A stretch of DNA of 64,000 bases from Dictyoglomus sp. NZ13-RE01 (GCA_002878375.1 NIRF01000009.1:23404-87403); one strand, 5' to 3'; positions 38,734 through 48,441 are shown, counted from the first letter of the stretch. The notes: generated by a model not told the origin, from the letters alone. Made by a program: numbers and translations.

Positions 38734-39623
38734 AAGAGCCAGATAAATACAAAAAGTTAGGATTTAACAGCCTTGATGAATATGCAAATTACTTTTTTAG
38801 TACCCTTCTTCCAAGCAATAAAACTTATGAATATTTTGTAGATTGGGAAAAGGTCAAAGAGAACATATTTAGATATCTCAATGAAATATCATTATTAAAT
38901 ACTCTTTCTCGGGTTCCTTCTAATCAGAGAAAAGAAAGGTTTATAGAAATAATAAAGGAATATCCAAGGGTAGTTAAAGTAATTCCGGTACTTATTGCGG
39001 AAAGAATAAAAAATTCCCATATAGATATTTTTGATCCTGATTTAGAGGAACTTATTAGGATAGATTTAGATATTAATAATATTGATGAAACTTCCCTTCA
39101 AAAAATAACAGAATTTGTTGAGAAGGTAGGGGTATTGGCTCTATTCTCAGAGATAAAGGATTTATATGATTATCTAATGGGTGTAGAAGTGGGTATTGAT
39201 ACAAATGCAAGGAAAAATAGAAGTGGAAAGATTTTTGAAGATATGGTAGAGGGAAAGCTAAGAAAAATTCTTAGATCTTATAAAATATTAAGGAATGATA
39301 CAAATTTTTCATTATATAAACAACATACAAAATTCAAGACTAAAACTCATGATTTTACTATTTATAAAGATAATTTAGAAAGACCAATAGCAATTGTTGA
39401 GTGCAGTTTTTATAATATATCAGGGAGTAAGGAAATATCTATATCAGAAAGTTATGAAGAATTATCTAATTTAGCAAGAAATCTAAATATCTCCTTCATA
39501 TGGGTTACCGATGGTCCTGCTTGGATTAAAATGAAAGGACAAATTCTCCATTCTATTAGAAATATTGATTGGATTTTGAATTACAAAATGCTGGAATTAA
39601 TAAAATTCATCGTGGAAAAATAA
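38727..39623 (+). CDS. Type II restriction endonuclease, DpnII/MboI-like
   Basis: 298 residues. The stretch GVEVGIDTNARKNRSGKIFE (about 151-170) resembles the DpnII family, and a PD-(D/E)xK core is visible as THDFTIYK...IAIVECSFYN (Asp, then Glu-x-Ser). DpnII cuts GATC, but the partner methyltransferase is not of the Dam-like type, so the site may differ. The gene overlaps the methyltransferase by 7 bp. Confidence 0.72.
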   Translation: MVKEPDKYKKLGFNSLDEYANYFFSTLLPSNKTYEYFVDWEKVKENIFRYLNEISLLNTLSRVPSNQRKERFIEIIKEYPRVVKVIPVLIAERIKNSHIDIFDPDLEELIRIDLDINNIDETSLQKITEFVEKVGVLALFSEIKDLYDYLMGVEVGIDTNARKNRSGKIFEDMVEGKLRKILRSYKILRNDTNFSLYKQHTKFKTKTHDFTIYKDNLERPIAIVECSFYNISGSKEISISESYEELSNLARNLNISFIWVTDGPAWIKMKGQILHSIRNIDWILNYKMLELIKFIVEK

Positions 39624-39642
39624 AGGCACTCTATCTCTCTAT

Positions 39643-39671
39643 TTGAATTATTTTTTAGAAATAGTTATAAT
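39643..39671 (+). promoter_or_regulatory. Promoter of the phosphotriesterase-like gene
   Basis: TTGAAT (39643-39648), 17-bp spacer, TATAAT (39666-39671), then a 20-nt leader with AAGGGTG before the ATG at 39693. Confidence 0.75.
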
Positions 39672-39692
39672 ACTCAAAAAGGGTGAATTTTT

Positions 39693-40616
39693 ATGATAAT
39701 GACTGTGAGAGGGAAAATAGAGGATGATGATTTGGGGAAAACCCTAATTCATGAGCACATCTTGGTAGATTTTAGAGGAGCAGAGTTTAGCAAGGATAAG
39801 GGATATTTTATAGATGAGGTTGTTGAGATAGTTCTTCCCTATTTATTAGAGATAAAAGAATTGGGTTATAAGACTTTTGTAGATTGTACTCCTGCTTATA
39901 TCGGAAGGGATCCAGAATTACTTTTAAAGCTTTCTAATATGTCAGGCTTGAATATTATTACAAATACAGGATTTTATTGTGCAGGAAATGATAAATATAT
40001 TCCGAGATTTGCCTATGATATGACTGAGAAGGAAATTTCTAACATTTGGATAGAAGAATGGAAGAATGGTATAAATGGGAGTGTCAGACCTGGGTTCATA
40101 AAAATTGGTGTTGACCCAGGACCATTGAGAGAAATAGAGAAGAAAATTGTGAAAAGTGCTTGTCTTACCTATCATGAGACAGGGCTTACTATAGCATGCC
40201 ATACAGGAGAAGCTCAATGTGCTTTGGAGGTTTTGTCTATTATAAAAGATTATGATGTTCCCACTTCTTCTCTGATCATAGTTCATGCGGATGGTATAGA
40301 AAAAGAGGTTATATGGAATTTGGCAGAGGAAGGGTGTTTTATAGAGTTTGATTCAGTTGGAGGAAGACCTTTAGAATACCATGTTGATTTAATTAGAAAG
40401 GCTGTAGAAAAAGGGGTTGAAGATAGGCTTTTGATCTCTCATGATGCAGGTTGGTATAATGTTGGAGAAAAGGATGGAGGTAAAGAAAGGTTTAGACCCT
40501 ACACAACCATTGAGAAAGAACTTATTCCAGAGCTTGAAAAATATTTTTCTAAGGCTCTTTCTCAAAAGTTATTAATAGATAATCCCAAGAGGGCTCTCTC
40601 TATTAAAAAACAATAG
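39693..40616 (+). CDS. Phosphotriesterase family metal-dependent hydrolase
   Basis: 307 residues, TIM-barrel amidohydrolase. Metal ligands in order: His-x-His in LIHEHILVDF, the carbamylated-Lys position in FIKIGVDPG, His in CHTGEA, His in IVHADG and Asp in SHDAGW. Members of this family are phosphotriesterases, lactonases or sugar-lactone/phosphate hydrolases; substrate unknown. The pilin-like gene starts 9 bp later. Confidence 0.85.
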   Translation: MIMTVRGKIEDDDLGKTLIHEHILVDFRGAEFSKDKGYFIDEVVEIVLPYLLEIKELGYKTFVDCTPAYIGRDPELLLKLSNMSGLNIITNTGFYCAGNDKYIPRFAYDMTEKEISNIWIEEWKNGINGSVRPGFIKIGVDPGPLREIEKKIVKSACLTYHETGLTIACHTGEAQCALEVLSIIKDYDVPTSSLIIVHADGIEKEVIWNLAEEGCFIEFDSVGGRPLEYHVDLIRKAVEKGVEDRLLISHDAGWYNVGEKDGGKERFRPYTTIEKELIPELEKYFSKALSQKLLIDNPKRALSIKKQ

Positions 40617-40625
40617 GGGGAATTT

Positions 40626-41039
40626 ATGAGAGATGGATTTACTTTATTAGAGGTTTTGGTAGTAATCTTGATTTTAGGAATCTTATCCGCAATTGCCCTT
40701 CCTTTATATTTTGATGCTATTCATCAGGCAAAAAGAAATGCACAGCTTCATAACATGAAACTAATAAAAGAAGGGTTAGAAATTTACAAGTTAAAGTACA
40801 AAACTTATTCCCAAGACGCATGGGCTTTTACTACGTATTTTCTATATAATAGTGAATATTTTTCTGAAACCTTGATTTGTCCATACAATAACAAACCCTA
40901 TCAAGCTATTCAATGGCAACCTTCTTATACTAATTGGGATGATATTTGGAATTGGGTAGAGGCGAGTAATAATTATCAAAATATTTATTATAAGTTAGAG
41001 GAAAGTGGAAATTATGCCTTAACTTATTATTCCCGCTAA
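40626..41039 (+). CDS. Type IV pilin-like / pseudopilin protein
   Basis: 137 residues. Prepilin leader MRDG followed by FTLLEVLVVILILGILSAIA: cleavage between Gly4 and Phe5 with Glu at +5, then the hydrophobic helix. The C-terminal part is a short Tyr/Trp-rich globular domain. No pilus machinery or prepilin peptidase is in the window. Confidence 0.88.
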   Translation: MRDGFTLLEVLVVILILGILSAIALPLYFDAIHQAKRNAQLHNMKLIKEGLEIYKLKYKTYSQDAWAFTTYFLYNSEYFSETLICPYNNKPYQAIQWQPSYTNWDDIWNWVEASNNYQNIYYKLEESGNYALTYYSR

Positions 41040-41088
41040 GCTTTTTATGTTATAATCAAAAAAAACATCTCGTTTTGTGGAGGGATTT

Positions 41089-43521
41089 ATGGAGTTGCTT
41101 GATCTTAATGGAGGATGGCTTTTTAAGAGGAAAGATGATTCTAAATGGTATTCTGCAAAAGTGCCAGGATGTGTGCATCTTGATCTATTAGAGAATGATT
41201 TAATCCCTGATCCTTTTATTGGGCTAAATGAATTAGAGGTTAGATGGGTAGAAGAGGAAGATTGGATCTATAGAAAAACTTTTAATCTTGATAAAAAATT
41301 TCTTGAATTCCCCAATTTAGAGCTTTATTTTGAAGGTCTTGATACTTTTTCTGAGATCTTTTTGAATGGACAAAAGGTTGGAGAAACTGACAATATGTTT
41401 ATTCCATGGAGTTTCAACATTAAGCCCTATGTGAAAGAAGGAGAAAATACATTAGAAGTGCTTTTCCACTCACCTAAAAGGGTATTGGAAGAAAGGGCTA
41501 AGAATTATCCAGTAGAGTTAAGAGGGGGAGAATTTGCACCTCGTGTATTTGGAAGAAAAGCCCAGTATTCTTTTGGTTGGGATTGGGGACCAAGACTTGC
41601 CACCTCTGGTATATGGAGACCTGTTTATATAAGGGCTTGGAGGAAGGCAAGGATCAGAGATATATGGATTCCTGTAGGGATCATGGAGGGAAGAGCCCAA
41701 ATTAATTTGGAACTTGAGATGGAGCTCCAGGAGAATGCTACTATAGATGTGCCACTAAGAATTTCTTTAGATAAGCCTATTTTAGATAAAAAGTTGAGAT
41801 TTACTCTTCCAGAAGGAAGGATCATTGTAAAAATACCTTTGATTATAGAAAATCCAAAACTTTGGTATCCCAATGGATATGGAGATCAACCCATTTATAC
41901 TCTTCAGTTGGTTTTAGTAGATGAGAAGGGAGAGATCTTAGATAGGAAAGAGCAGAAGTTTGCTATAAGGAAGGTAGATTTAGTAACTCAAGATCAAAAT
42001 GATGAAAGTTGTTTTACTTTTTATGTGAATGATATTCCCATATTTGCAAAAGGAGCCAATTGGATTCCTTCAGACTCCTTTATTCCCCGCTTAAAAGAAA
42101 AAGATTATGAGGAGCTACTTTTAAGGGCGAAGGAAATTGGAGTTAATATGCTTAGGGTTTGGGGCGGAGGAATCTATGAGAATGAGATCTTCTATGATTT
42201 ATGTGACAAGTTAGGGATAATGGTATGGCAGGACTTTATGTTTGCCTGTGCAGAATATCCAGAGGATGAGGAATTTCTAAAGAAGGTAGAAGAAGAGGCA
42301 GAGATCATCATAAAAAAGTTGAGAAATCACCCTTCAATTGTGATTTGGTGCGGAAATAATGAGAATGATTGGGGCTTTTATGCCCATTGGTGGGGAGAAA
42401 GAGAAAAGTTCTGGGGAGAGATCATTTATCATAAGGTTCTTCCTGATGTTTGTGCCAGGCTTGATTTAACGAGACCCTATTGGCCAAGTAGTCCCTATGG
42501 AGGAAAAGATCCAAATAGTGAAAAGGAAGGAGATAGGCATAATTGGATAGTTTGGGCAGGATGGCAAGATTATAAAGGTTACTTAAAAGATAATGGAAAG
42601 TTTATAAGTGAGTTTGGTTTTCAGGCGCCTCCTCATAAGGAAACTATTATTGATTTTCTCTCATCTCTTGATGAATATTATCCTCAAAGTATGGAGATGG
42701 AATTTCATAACAAGCAGATAAATGGCACAGAAAGGATCATAAGATTTTTGGCAGAGCATTTCCCTATCACATCAGATATGGAAGATTATATATATCTTAC
42801 TCAGATAGTACAGGGCTTGGCAGTGAAAACTGGAATGGAACATTGGAGAAGCAATAAGTTTAATACATCAGGAGCTTTAGTGTGGCAATGGAATGATTGT
42901 TGGCCTGTAGTCTCATGGAGCATTATAGACTACTATAAGAGGGAGAAGCCTGCTTATTACTTTTTAAAGAGGGCATTGAAAGATATAAAGGTCACAATTA
43001 AAGAAAATAAGGGAGAGATCATCATCTATGGAATAAATGATACTTTAAAGGATTTTGAAGGAAAGCTTAAAATAGATGTTTTAAGCTTTAGAGGCGGAAG
43101 GAAAAGAAGCTATACCGTTAATTGTACTATACCTGCAAATAGTAGTATAAAAGTTTTCTCCTTTAGGTATAAACCTCAAGTTTATAATGAGTTTATTGTT
43201 GTAAGGCTTATTAAGGATGGAGAGATTGTAGATAGAAATGAGTATTTCTTTGCGGAATTTAAACATTTGAAGCTTCCTAAGGCAGAAGTTGAGTATGAGA
43301 TAAGGAAACAAAAGGATGAGTATGTTATAAGGCTTAATTCAAAAGTAACTGCATTATTTGTAGCCTTAGAGCTTGATGGAGCAAAATGGGAGGATAATTA
43401 CTTCCATCTTTATCCGAAAGAGGATTATGAGGTTAGATTCAAAACTTCAAAGGATTTAAAATATGTGAAGGATAATTTAAAGATAAGATGGTATAATTCT
43501 AAGAAAATTAGGAGGAGGTAA
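41089..43521 (+). CDS. Glycoside hydrolase family 2, beta-mannosidase
   Basis: 810 residues from the ATG at 41089, chosen because GTGGAGGG sits 5 nt upstream; a GTG at 41077 is inside that site. Domains: N-terminal sugar-binding (GCVHLDLLENDLIPDPF, WIYRKTF), Ig-like, catalytic barrel, C-terminal beta domains. Acid/base Glu425 in WCGNNEND and nucleophile Glu508 in ISEFGFQ match beta-mannosidases. No signal peptide, so it acts on imported manno-oligosaccharides. A TATAAT at 41,051 is a likely -10. Confidence 0.92.
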   Translation: MELLDLNGGWLFKRKDDSKWYSAKVPGCVHLDLLENDLIPDPFIGLNELEVRWVEEEDWIYRKTFNLDKKFLEFPNLELYFEGLDTFSEIFLNGQKVGETDNMFIPWSFNIKPYVKEGENTLEVLFHSPKRVLEERAKNYPVELRGGEFAPRVFGRKAQYSFGWDWGPRLATSGIWRPVYIRAWRKARIRDIWIPVGIMEGRAQINLELEMELQENATIDVPLRISLDKPILDKKLRFTLPEGRIIVKIPLIIENPKLWYPNGYGDQPIYTLQLVLVDEKGEILDRKEQKFAIRKVDLVTQDQNDESCFTFYVNDIPIFAKGANWIPSDSFIPRLKEKDYEELLLRAKEIGVNMLRVWGGGIYENEIFYDLCDKLGIMVWQDFMFACAEYPEDEEFLKKVEEEAEIIIKKLRNHPSIVIWCGNNENDWGFYAHWWGEREKFWGEIIYHKVLPDVCARLDLTRPYWPSSPYGGKDPNSEKEGDRHNWIVWAGWQDYKGYLKDNGKFISEFGFQAPPHKETIIDFLSSLDEYYPQSMEMEFHNKQINGTERIIRFLAEHFPITSDMEDYIYLTQIVQGLAVKTGMEHWRSNKFNTSGALVWQWNDCWPVVSWSIIDYYKREKPAYYFLKRALKDIKVTIKENKGEIIIYGINDTLKDFEGKLKIDVLSFRGGRKRSYTVNCTIPANSSIKVFSFRYKPQVYNEFIVVRLIKDGEIVDRNEYFFAEFKHLKLPKAEVEYEIRKQKDEYVIRLNSKVTALFVALELDGAKWEDNYFHLYPKEDYEVRFKTSKDLKYVKDNLKIRWYNSKKIRRR

Positions 43522-43522
43522 A

Positions 43523-44047
43523 ATGAGAAAATATATAATACCTATTTTTTTAATCCTTTTTCTTCTAAGTTTTGCCTTTGCAGAGACAAAAGCCTATGTG
43601 GATGAGAAAAATGGTTTTTCCATTGTTCCACCTGAGGGCTGGGAGGTATTAGAAGGAAGTCCATATAGAGTTGCTGTTATATTTAGAGGACCTATAAATT
43701 TTGGTTTTGCAACTAATATAAACATTGGGGTGACTCCTGTTGAAGGTCTCAGCGATGAAGATTTTTATTCTAATATTGATAGCTTTTTAGAAGCAGTTTT
43801 AGAAGAGCTCTCTGCAAGTTTCGATTCCTTTAATATAGTTTCCCAGAAAGAAATATTAGTAAATAATCTTAAGGCTTATGAAATAGAATATACTTTTGAA
43901 TATCAGATATTTTCTCTAAAGCAGAAACAAGTTTACATATTTAAGAATGGCAAACTTTATGCTATTACTTTTACTTCCACCACAGCAAATTATGATCAAT
44001 ATCTTCCCATATTTGAGGATGCTCTTCAAACCTTTAATATATTGTAA
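43523..44047 (+). CDS. Secreted PsbP/DcrB-like small protein
   Basis: 174 residues with a clear signal peptide (cleavage after FAFA at about 20). The mature part begins [18 protein letters not shown], a pattern seen in PsbP/DcrB-like alpha/beta domains, and ends with [18 protein letters not shown]. Starts 1 bp after the beta-mannosidase stop region with GGAGG before the ATG. Function unknown. Confidence 0.7.
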   Translation: MRKYIIPIFLILFLLSFAFAETKAYVDEKNGFSIVPPEGWEVLEGSPYRVAVIFRGPINFGFATNINIGVTPVEGLSDEDFYSNIDSFLEAVLEELSASFDSFNIVSQKEILVNNLKAYEIEYTFEYQIFSLKQKQVYIFKNGKLYAITFTSTTANYDQYLPIFEDALQTFNIL

Positions 44048-44067
44048 AATTTGAGGAGGGATTAGAT

Positions 44068-45276
44068 TTGATAAAGGTTAAAAATCCGATTGTAGAATTA
44101 GATGGGGATGAAATGGCAAGGGTTATGTGGCACATGATAAAGAAAGAGCTCATTTTCCCCTATCTGGACATTCCTATTAAATATTTTGATTTGGGTATAG
44201 AAAATAGGGATAAGACTGATGATCAGGTTACCTTAGAGGCGGCTAAAGCGATTAAGGAGTATAAAGTTGGAGTTAAGTGTGCCACAATAACACCTGATGC
44301 AGAAAGAGTAAAAGAATATAATTTAAAAAGGGCTTGGAAAAGTCCTAATGCAACTATAAGAGCTTACTTAGATGGTACAGTCTTTAGAAAACCTATCATT
44401 GTTAAAAACATTCCTCCCTTTGTAAGAACATGGAAAAAGCCCATAATAATTGGTAGGCATGCCTATGGAGATATTTACAGTGCCTTTGAGTATAAAGTGG
44501 AGGGAGAAAAGGAATTAAAGGTTCTTCTTAGTAATGGAGGAGAAGAGACTCATATTGTGCATAAATTTGATGGAAATGGTGTATTTATGGTCCTCCATAA
44601 TACAGAAAAATCCATTAGGAGTTTTGCAAGGTCATGTATAAATTATGCTCTAAGTGAAAAAGTGGATCTTTGGTTTTCCGCTAAAGATACTATATCTAAG
44701 GTATACCATGGTTATTTTAAGGAGATTTTTCAGGAAGAGGTAGATAAAAGAAAAGAGGATTTTGAAAAAGTAGGAATAAGTTATAGATATTTTTTAATAG
44801 ATGATGCAGTAGCACAGATCATTAAACATGAGGGTGGAATTTTGTGGGCATGTATGAACTACGAGGGAGATGTAATGTCAGATATGATAGCAGCAGGTTT
44901 TGGAAGCTTAGGACTTATGACTTCTGTTTTGGTTTCTCCTGAAGGAGAGTTTGAGTTTGAGGCAGCCCATGGAACTGTTAGAAGGCATTATTACGAATAT
45001 TTAAAAGGAAATCCTACTTCTACAAATCCAACCGCCTCAATTTTTGCGTGGACAGGAGGTATAAGAAAAAGGGGAGAATTAGATAATACAAAAGAAGTAT
45101 GTGATTTTGCGGATAAGTTAGAAAGGGCTGTTATTGAGACCATAGAAAGTGGTATAATGACAAAGGATATTCAGCCATTAGCAGAGCCCAAAGTGGAAAG
45201 ATATGTATACACAGAAGAGTTTATTAAGAGGGTTAAAGAGCGTTTGGAAGAGAAACTGTTGCAATCCAAGAAATGA
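44068..45276 (+). CDS. icd: NADP-dependent isocitrate dehydrogenase (eukaryote-like type)
   Basis: 402 residues, TTG start with GAGGAGGG upstream. [20 protein letters not shown] at the N-terminus, [20 protein letters not shown]-like GTVFRKPI, and the metal/substrate region [20 protein letters not shown] are characteristic of the homodimeric NADP type also found in Thermotoga. It makes 2-oxoglutarate and NADPH. Its last codons overlap a ferritin-like fossil in another frame. Confidence 0.93.
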   Translation: MIKVKNPIVELDGDEMARVMWHMIKKELIFPYLDIPIKYFDLGIENRDKTDDQVTLEAAKAIKEYKVGVKCATITPDAERVKEYNLKRAWKSPNATIRAYLDGTVFRKPIIVKNIPPFVRTWKKPIIIGRHAYGDIYSAFEYKVEGEKELKVLLSNGGEETHIVHKFDGNGVFMVLHNTEKSIRSFARSCINYALSEKVDLWFSAKDTISKVYHGYFKEIFQEEVDKRKEDFEKVGISYRYFLIDDAVAQIIKHEGGILWACMNYEGDVMSDMIAAGFGSLGLMTSVLVSPEGEFEFEAAHGTVRRHYYEYLKGNPTSTNPTASIFAWTGGIRKRGELDNTKEVCDFADKLERAVIETIESGIMTKDIQPLAEPKVERYVYTEEFIKRVKERLEEKLLQSKK

Positions 45277-45435
45277 AACATGCAGAAAAAATATTTGTTG
45301 GAAAAACTTTAAAGGAAATGTTGGAACAAGATAAGAAAGATGAGAGATATTACTACTGCCAAAATATTTGAGGACATTCTTGAGGAAGAAGAAGATCATC
45401 ACGATACCTTTACAAGTCTCTTAGAAGAAGTTTAA
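45249..45435 (+). pseudogene. Ferritin/bacterioferritin-like gene fragment
   Basis: In frame 3 the bases overlapping and following the icd stop read [15 protein letters not shown], then KTLKEMLEQDKKDE, like the EMxHAE helix of bacterioferritin and DPS-like proteins. A frameshift near 45,337 moves homology to frame 2, which reads RDITTAKIFEDILEEEEDHH and ends LLEEV plus stop, the last ferritin helix with its EEEDHH metal-type motif. The N-terminal half is absent and there are internal deletions, so it cannot be functional. Confidence 0.7.
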
Positions 45436-45600
45436 AAATAAATTCAAGCCTATTGTACGTAGACCCATAATTTCTTGTCTTTGGGGGTGGGGTTAATTCC
45501 TTTAATTTCAAAGAGCTTAGATAGAGTTACAAAAAATTTTGTAGAAAGTCTCGTCCTTTCAGGTGGGGATGAATGCAATTATTGAAAATGAGAACCGAAA

Positions 45601-45663
45601 ATGAATACCTACAAATCAACACGACATGCTAAGTTTCTAAAAGACCCTGAAGTAAGAAGGTAG
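45601..45663 (+). pseudogene. tnpA (Y1 transposase) N-terminal remnant
   Basis: Twenty codons reading NTYKSTRHAKFLKDPEVRR then TAG. YKSTRHAK is the usual start of IS200/IS605 TnpA; the catalytic HUH and Tyr regions are gone. It precedes tnpB by 6 bp. Confidence 0.6.
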
Positions 45664-45669
45664 AGGAAG

Positions 45670-46920
45670 ATGGATAAGACATATATTGTGCCAGTTACAG
45701 AAGAGTATCAAAACCTTGCAAAACAACTTTCCCAGCAGTCTGGAAAAATCTACTCCAAAGCTGTAAGTTTTCTGAAACGAATGAATAAAAAAGCCATAAA
45801 GATTTCAAGAAAGACATTTGACAGATACATGGAATGGTGGATACATAAGAAAGGTTTTATACTGCACAGTCAGAGCAAACAGGCGGCATATCAACAAGCA
45901 TGGACAGCATATACTGCAACCCTAAAAAAGGTTAAGAAAACAGAAAAGAAAAATAAAGATGTTTCAAAGATAAGAGTACCATACAAAAGTAAGAAGTACA
46001 ACAAAGTATGTTTTAAAAGCTCAGCGATAAAACAAGAAGGTAGCAATCTAATTTTTTCAAACATGAAAGGAGCAGAAAGGATAGTAATAAAAGTTGAGGA
46101 TTTTGAAGCAAGACCTAAGTATGCAGAACTTATCTACCATAAAGATAAGAACAAGTATTATATGCATGTAGTAGTAGAATTTCCAAAAAAGCAGGTAAAC
46201 TCTGAAAAAGCCCAAACAATTGCAATAGATCTTGGTATAATACATCCGATGACATGCTTTGATGGGAAACGAGTAACAATATACAATGGTGGAATTTTGA
46301 ATTCGCTGATAAGATACAGAAACAAGAAACTTGGGGAGATACAAAACAAACTGTCCAAATGCAAGAAAGGCTCAAAGAGATGGAAAAGACTCCAGAGAGC
46401 CAAGAGAAAAATTTTAAAGAAAATCAGAAATCAAATCAGGGATGTATTGGAAAAATATACATCCCATTTGATAGGGTATTGTGTGAAAAATAACATAGGA
46501 ACAATTGTGATAGGTGATTTAAAAGGTATAAGAAATGAAGCGAAGTATGGGAAGGTAGCAAATCAGAAAATTCATCAATGGATGTTTAGAAAAGTGGCAA
46601 GAAGGATAGGAGAGAAAGCAGGGTTTGTAGGGATAGATATTGTGTATGTAAAGGAGAATGGCACATCACAAGTTTGTCCTGTATGCGGAAGTAAAAACAA
46701 ACCACGAAACAGGAACTATGAATGCGGAGAATGTGGATTTAGGTACCACAGGGACGGAGTTGGGGCTATAAACATCTACAAAAAGTATACAGGGATAAAA
46801 TTCCTGGTAGTAGGGCGATTGGCCTGCCCCACAGGTGTGAGATTCAGATGGCACCTGCGTTGCCCAGTAGAATGGAACACCCATCCGTGGATGAGAAATT
46901 CTGCTGGGAAGACAGCCTGA
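45670..46920 (+). CDS. tnpB: TnpB RNA-guided nuclease with relocated RuvC-II glutamate
   Basis: 416 residues, full length. RuvC-I Asp187 (AIDLGII), zinc ribbon CPVCG...CGECG (Cys336, 339, 352, 355), RuvC-III Asp362 (YHRDGVGAIN). The usual RuvC-II glutamate is Gly282 (TIVIGDLKGI). A Glu at 329 in YVKENGTSQ sits at the ExxTS position used by the rearranged-site TnpBs and Fanzors, so the protein may still be active. GAGGAAG lies before the ATG. Expected to use an omega RNA from the right end as guide. Confidence 0.88.
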   Translation: MDKTYIVPVTEEYQNLAKQLSQQSGKIYSKAVSFLKRMNKKAIKISRKTFDRYMEWWIHKKGFILHSQSKQAAYQQAWTAYTATLKKVKKTEKKNKDVSKIRVPYKSKKYNKVCFKSSAIKQEGSNLIFSNMKGAERIVIKVEDFEARPKYAELIYHKDKNKYYMHVVVEFPKKQVNSEKAQTIAIDLGIIHPMTCFDGKRVTIYNGGILNSLIRYRNKKLGEIQNKLSKCKKGSKRWKRLQRAKRKILKKIRNQIRDVLEKYTSHLIGYCVKNNIGTIVIGDLKGIRNEAKYGKVANQKIHQWMFRKVARRIGEKAGFVGIDIVYVKENGTSQVCPVCGSKNKPRNRNYECGECGFRYHRDGVGAINIYKKYTGIKFLVVGRLACPTGVRFRWHLRCPVEWNTHPWMRNSAGKTA

Positions 46921-46937
46921 ATCGAGCTGTCAGGAAT

Positions 46938-46968
46938 CCTCGTCTCTGTGAGGCAGAGAGGAGGTCAA
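46938..46968 (+). other. Right-end hairpin of the IS608-like element (omega RNA 3' region)
   Basis: CCTC-G-TCTCTG, loop TGAGG, CAGAGA-G-GAGG: ten pairs with one G-G mismatch, ending directly at TCAA. In tnpB elements this segment is both the transposase-recognised end and the 3' scaffold of the omega RNA; bases from 46969 would be the guide. Confidence 0.75.
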
Positions 46969-47262
46969 AAACTTATATCCTTGCTTTAATAATTCAGGAA
47001 TAATTATTTCTAAAGTTTGAGGCGTAGGGTGAGGTATATGCATTCAAACATCAGGTTATTCACAGCGAGATTTGGTGGTCGGAAAAATCTTGGTGTTTGC
47101 CCTGTATACTAAATGGTTACCAAATTCACAGCCAAGTCTTTTTGCTCTTTCTAAGATGGGAGCTGAAATATTATACTTTTCTAAAACATCAAGTACTTTG
47201 GGAGTTAGATCTGGGTCAATACTTGGTCCATCGTCAAAGGTTAGCACTACATATTTAGCATT

Positions 47263-48441
47263 TCAATCTTTTTTAAGCACCTGATATATGGCACATTTTA
47301 AATAGTAGGATTCAGGGTATGAGAGAAGTATTGGATGGTCTTTTGCCTGAGTTCTAAAATCTACAAGCCTTAAAATTCTATTAGCATCCTCACTGGCAGA
47401 CTCAATAACTTGTTCAAAAAGTTCCCTTGTGATATGCTGAGAACAGGAGCAGGTTATTAAGAATCCTCCCTCTCTTAATATTTTCATGGCTCTTAAATTT
47501 ATTTCTTTATATCCTCTTAAAGCATCTGCTACAGTCTTTTGAGATTTTGTAAAAGCAGGAGGATCTAAGATTACCACATCAAATTGCCTTTTTTCTTTAT
47601 GATATTCCCTTAGTAGATCAAAAACATTTTTCTCAATAAACTCAATCTTATCTTCATAGCTATTTATTTTAGCATTTTCTTTGGCAATTTCTAATGCGTC
47701 TGAAGATATATCAACTGCCGTCACCTTTTGCGCTCCATATTTGCAAGCATGAATGGCAAAGGATCCAGTATAGCAGAATGCATCTAATACTTCAGCATTG
47801 TTAACAATATTTTTTAGCATAGCTCTATTTTCTCTCTGATCCAAGAAGTATCCAGTTTTTTGACCGTTTTCTACATCTACAAGAATGTTTACATCATTCT
47901 CCATAATCAAAATTTTTGTATCAAAGTTGCCTTTAAGAAATCCCTTTTGAAGAGGAAGCCCTTCTATTTCTCTCACGGATACATCATTTCTCTCATAAAT
48001 TCCTCTTGGGTTAAAGATTTCATTCAGAACATCCACGATTACATCTTTAAACCTGTCAATTCCTAAGGTTAAGGTTTGAATTACAAAAATGTCTTCAAAC
48101 TTATCAATTATCAGTCCTGGTAAAAAGTCTGCCTCCGCAAACACTACTCTACATGAAGAAGTATCTACTACTTTTTTTCTATACTCCCATGCTTGTAATA
48201 TTCTTCTATAAAAAAAGTCTTTGTTAATTTCCTCGTCTTTTCTTGTGAGTACTCTAACTGTAATTTTAGATTTTGGGTTAATATATCCCCTGCCAATGAA
48301 ACTTTTGCTTGAATCCAAAATATCTACAATATCCCCAGGTTCGTATTCGCCAATTATTTTATCTATCTCATTATAGTAGATCCAGGGAAAACCCTTTACT
48401 ACATTTTTATGTTCATTTTTCTTAAGTATTACCTGTACCAC
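47263..48441 (-). CDS. rlmI: 23S rRNA (cytosine-C5) methyltransferase, RlmI-like
   Basis: 392 residues. N-terminal PUA domain (FPWIYYNEIDKI, PGDIVDILDSS), EEHH-like linker, then a class I SAM domain with VLDAFCYTGSFAIHACKYGA and VILDPPAFTKSQK, and a C-terminal CSCSQHI with the catalytic cysteine. Start is a GTG at 48441. No ribosome site; TATAAT ends 6 nt before the GTG, so the mRNA is probably leaderless. Confidence 0.88.
   Translation of the reverse strand: MVQVILKKNEHKNVVKGFPWIYYNEIDKIIGEYEPGDIVDILDSSKSFIGRGYINPKSKITVRVLTRKDEEINKDFFYRRILQAWEYRKKVVDTSSCRVVFAEADFLPGLIIDKFEDIFVIQTLTLGIDRFKDVIVDVLNEIFNPRGIYERNDVSVREIEGLPLQKGFLKGNFDTKILIMENDVNILVDVENGQKTGYFLDQRENRAMLKNIVNNAEVLDAFCYTGSFAIHACKYGAQKVTAVDISSDALEIAKENAKINSYEDKIEFIEKNVFDLLREYHKEKRQFDVVILDPPAFTKSQKTVADALRGYKEINLRAMKILREGGFLITCSCSQHITRELFEQVIESASEDANRILRLVDFRTQAKDHPILLSYPESYYLKCAIYQVLKKD

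Larger units (their letters stand above)
45531..46968 (+). mobile_element. IS200/IS605-group element, IS608-like ends, tnpB only
   Basis: The left end follows TTAC (45527-45530) and the right end finishes in TCAA (46965-46968), the same target and right cleavage tetranucleotides as IS608. Excision restores an open deacetylase frame, which fixes the borders. It carries a tnpA start remnant (45601-45663), an intact tnpB and a right-end hairpin. Without tnpA it would need transposase supplied in trans. Confidence 0.85.
45450..47256 (-). pseudogene. Polysaccharide deacetylase (NodB) gene split by an insertion element and deleted internally
   Basis: Minus-strand pieces: KYVVLTFDDGPSIDPDLTPK (47256 downward) with the TFDDGP motif, ILERAKRLGCEFGNHLVYR, then after stops QTLEIIIPELLKQGYKF (to 46969). 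The rest, VTLSKLFEIKGINPTPKDKK and a few residues to the stop at 45450, lies on the far side of the element. Removing 45531-46968 joins the reading exactly as GYKFVTLSK. Besides the insertion, roughly 100 codons of the middle are missing and stops are present. Confidence 0.85.
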
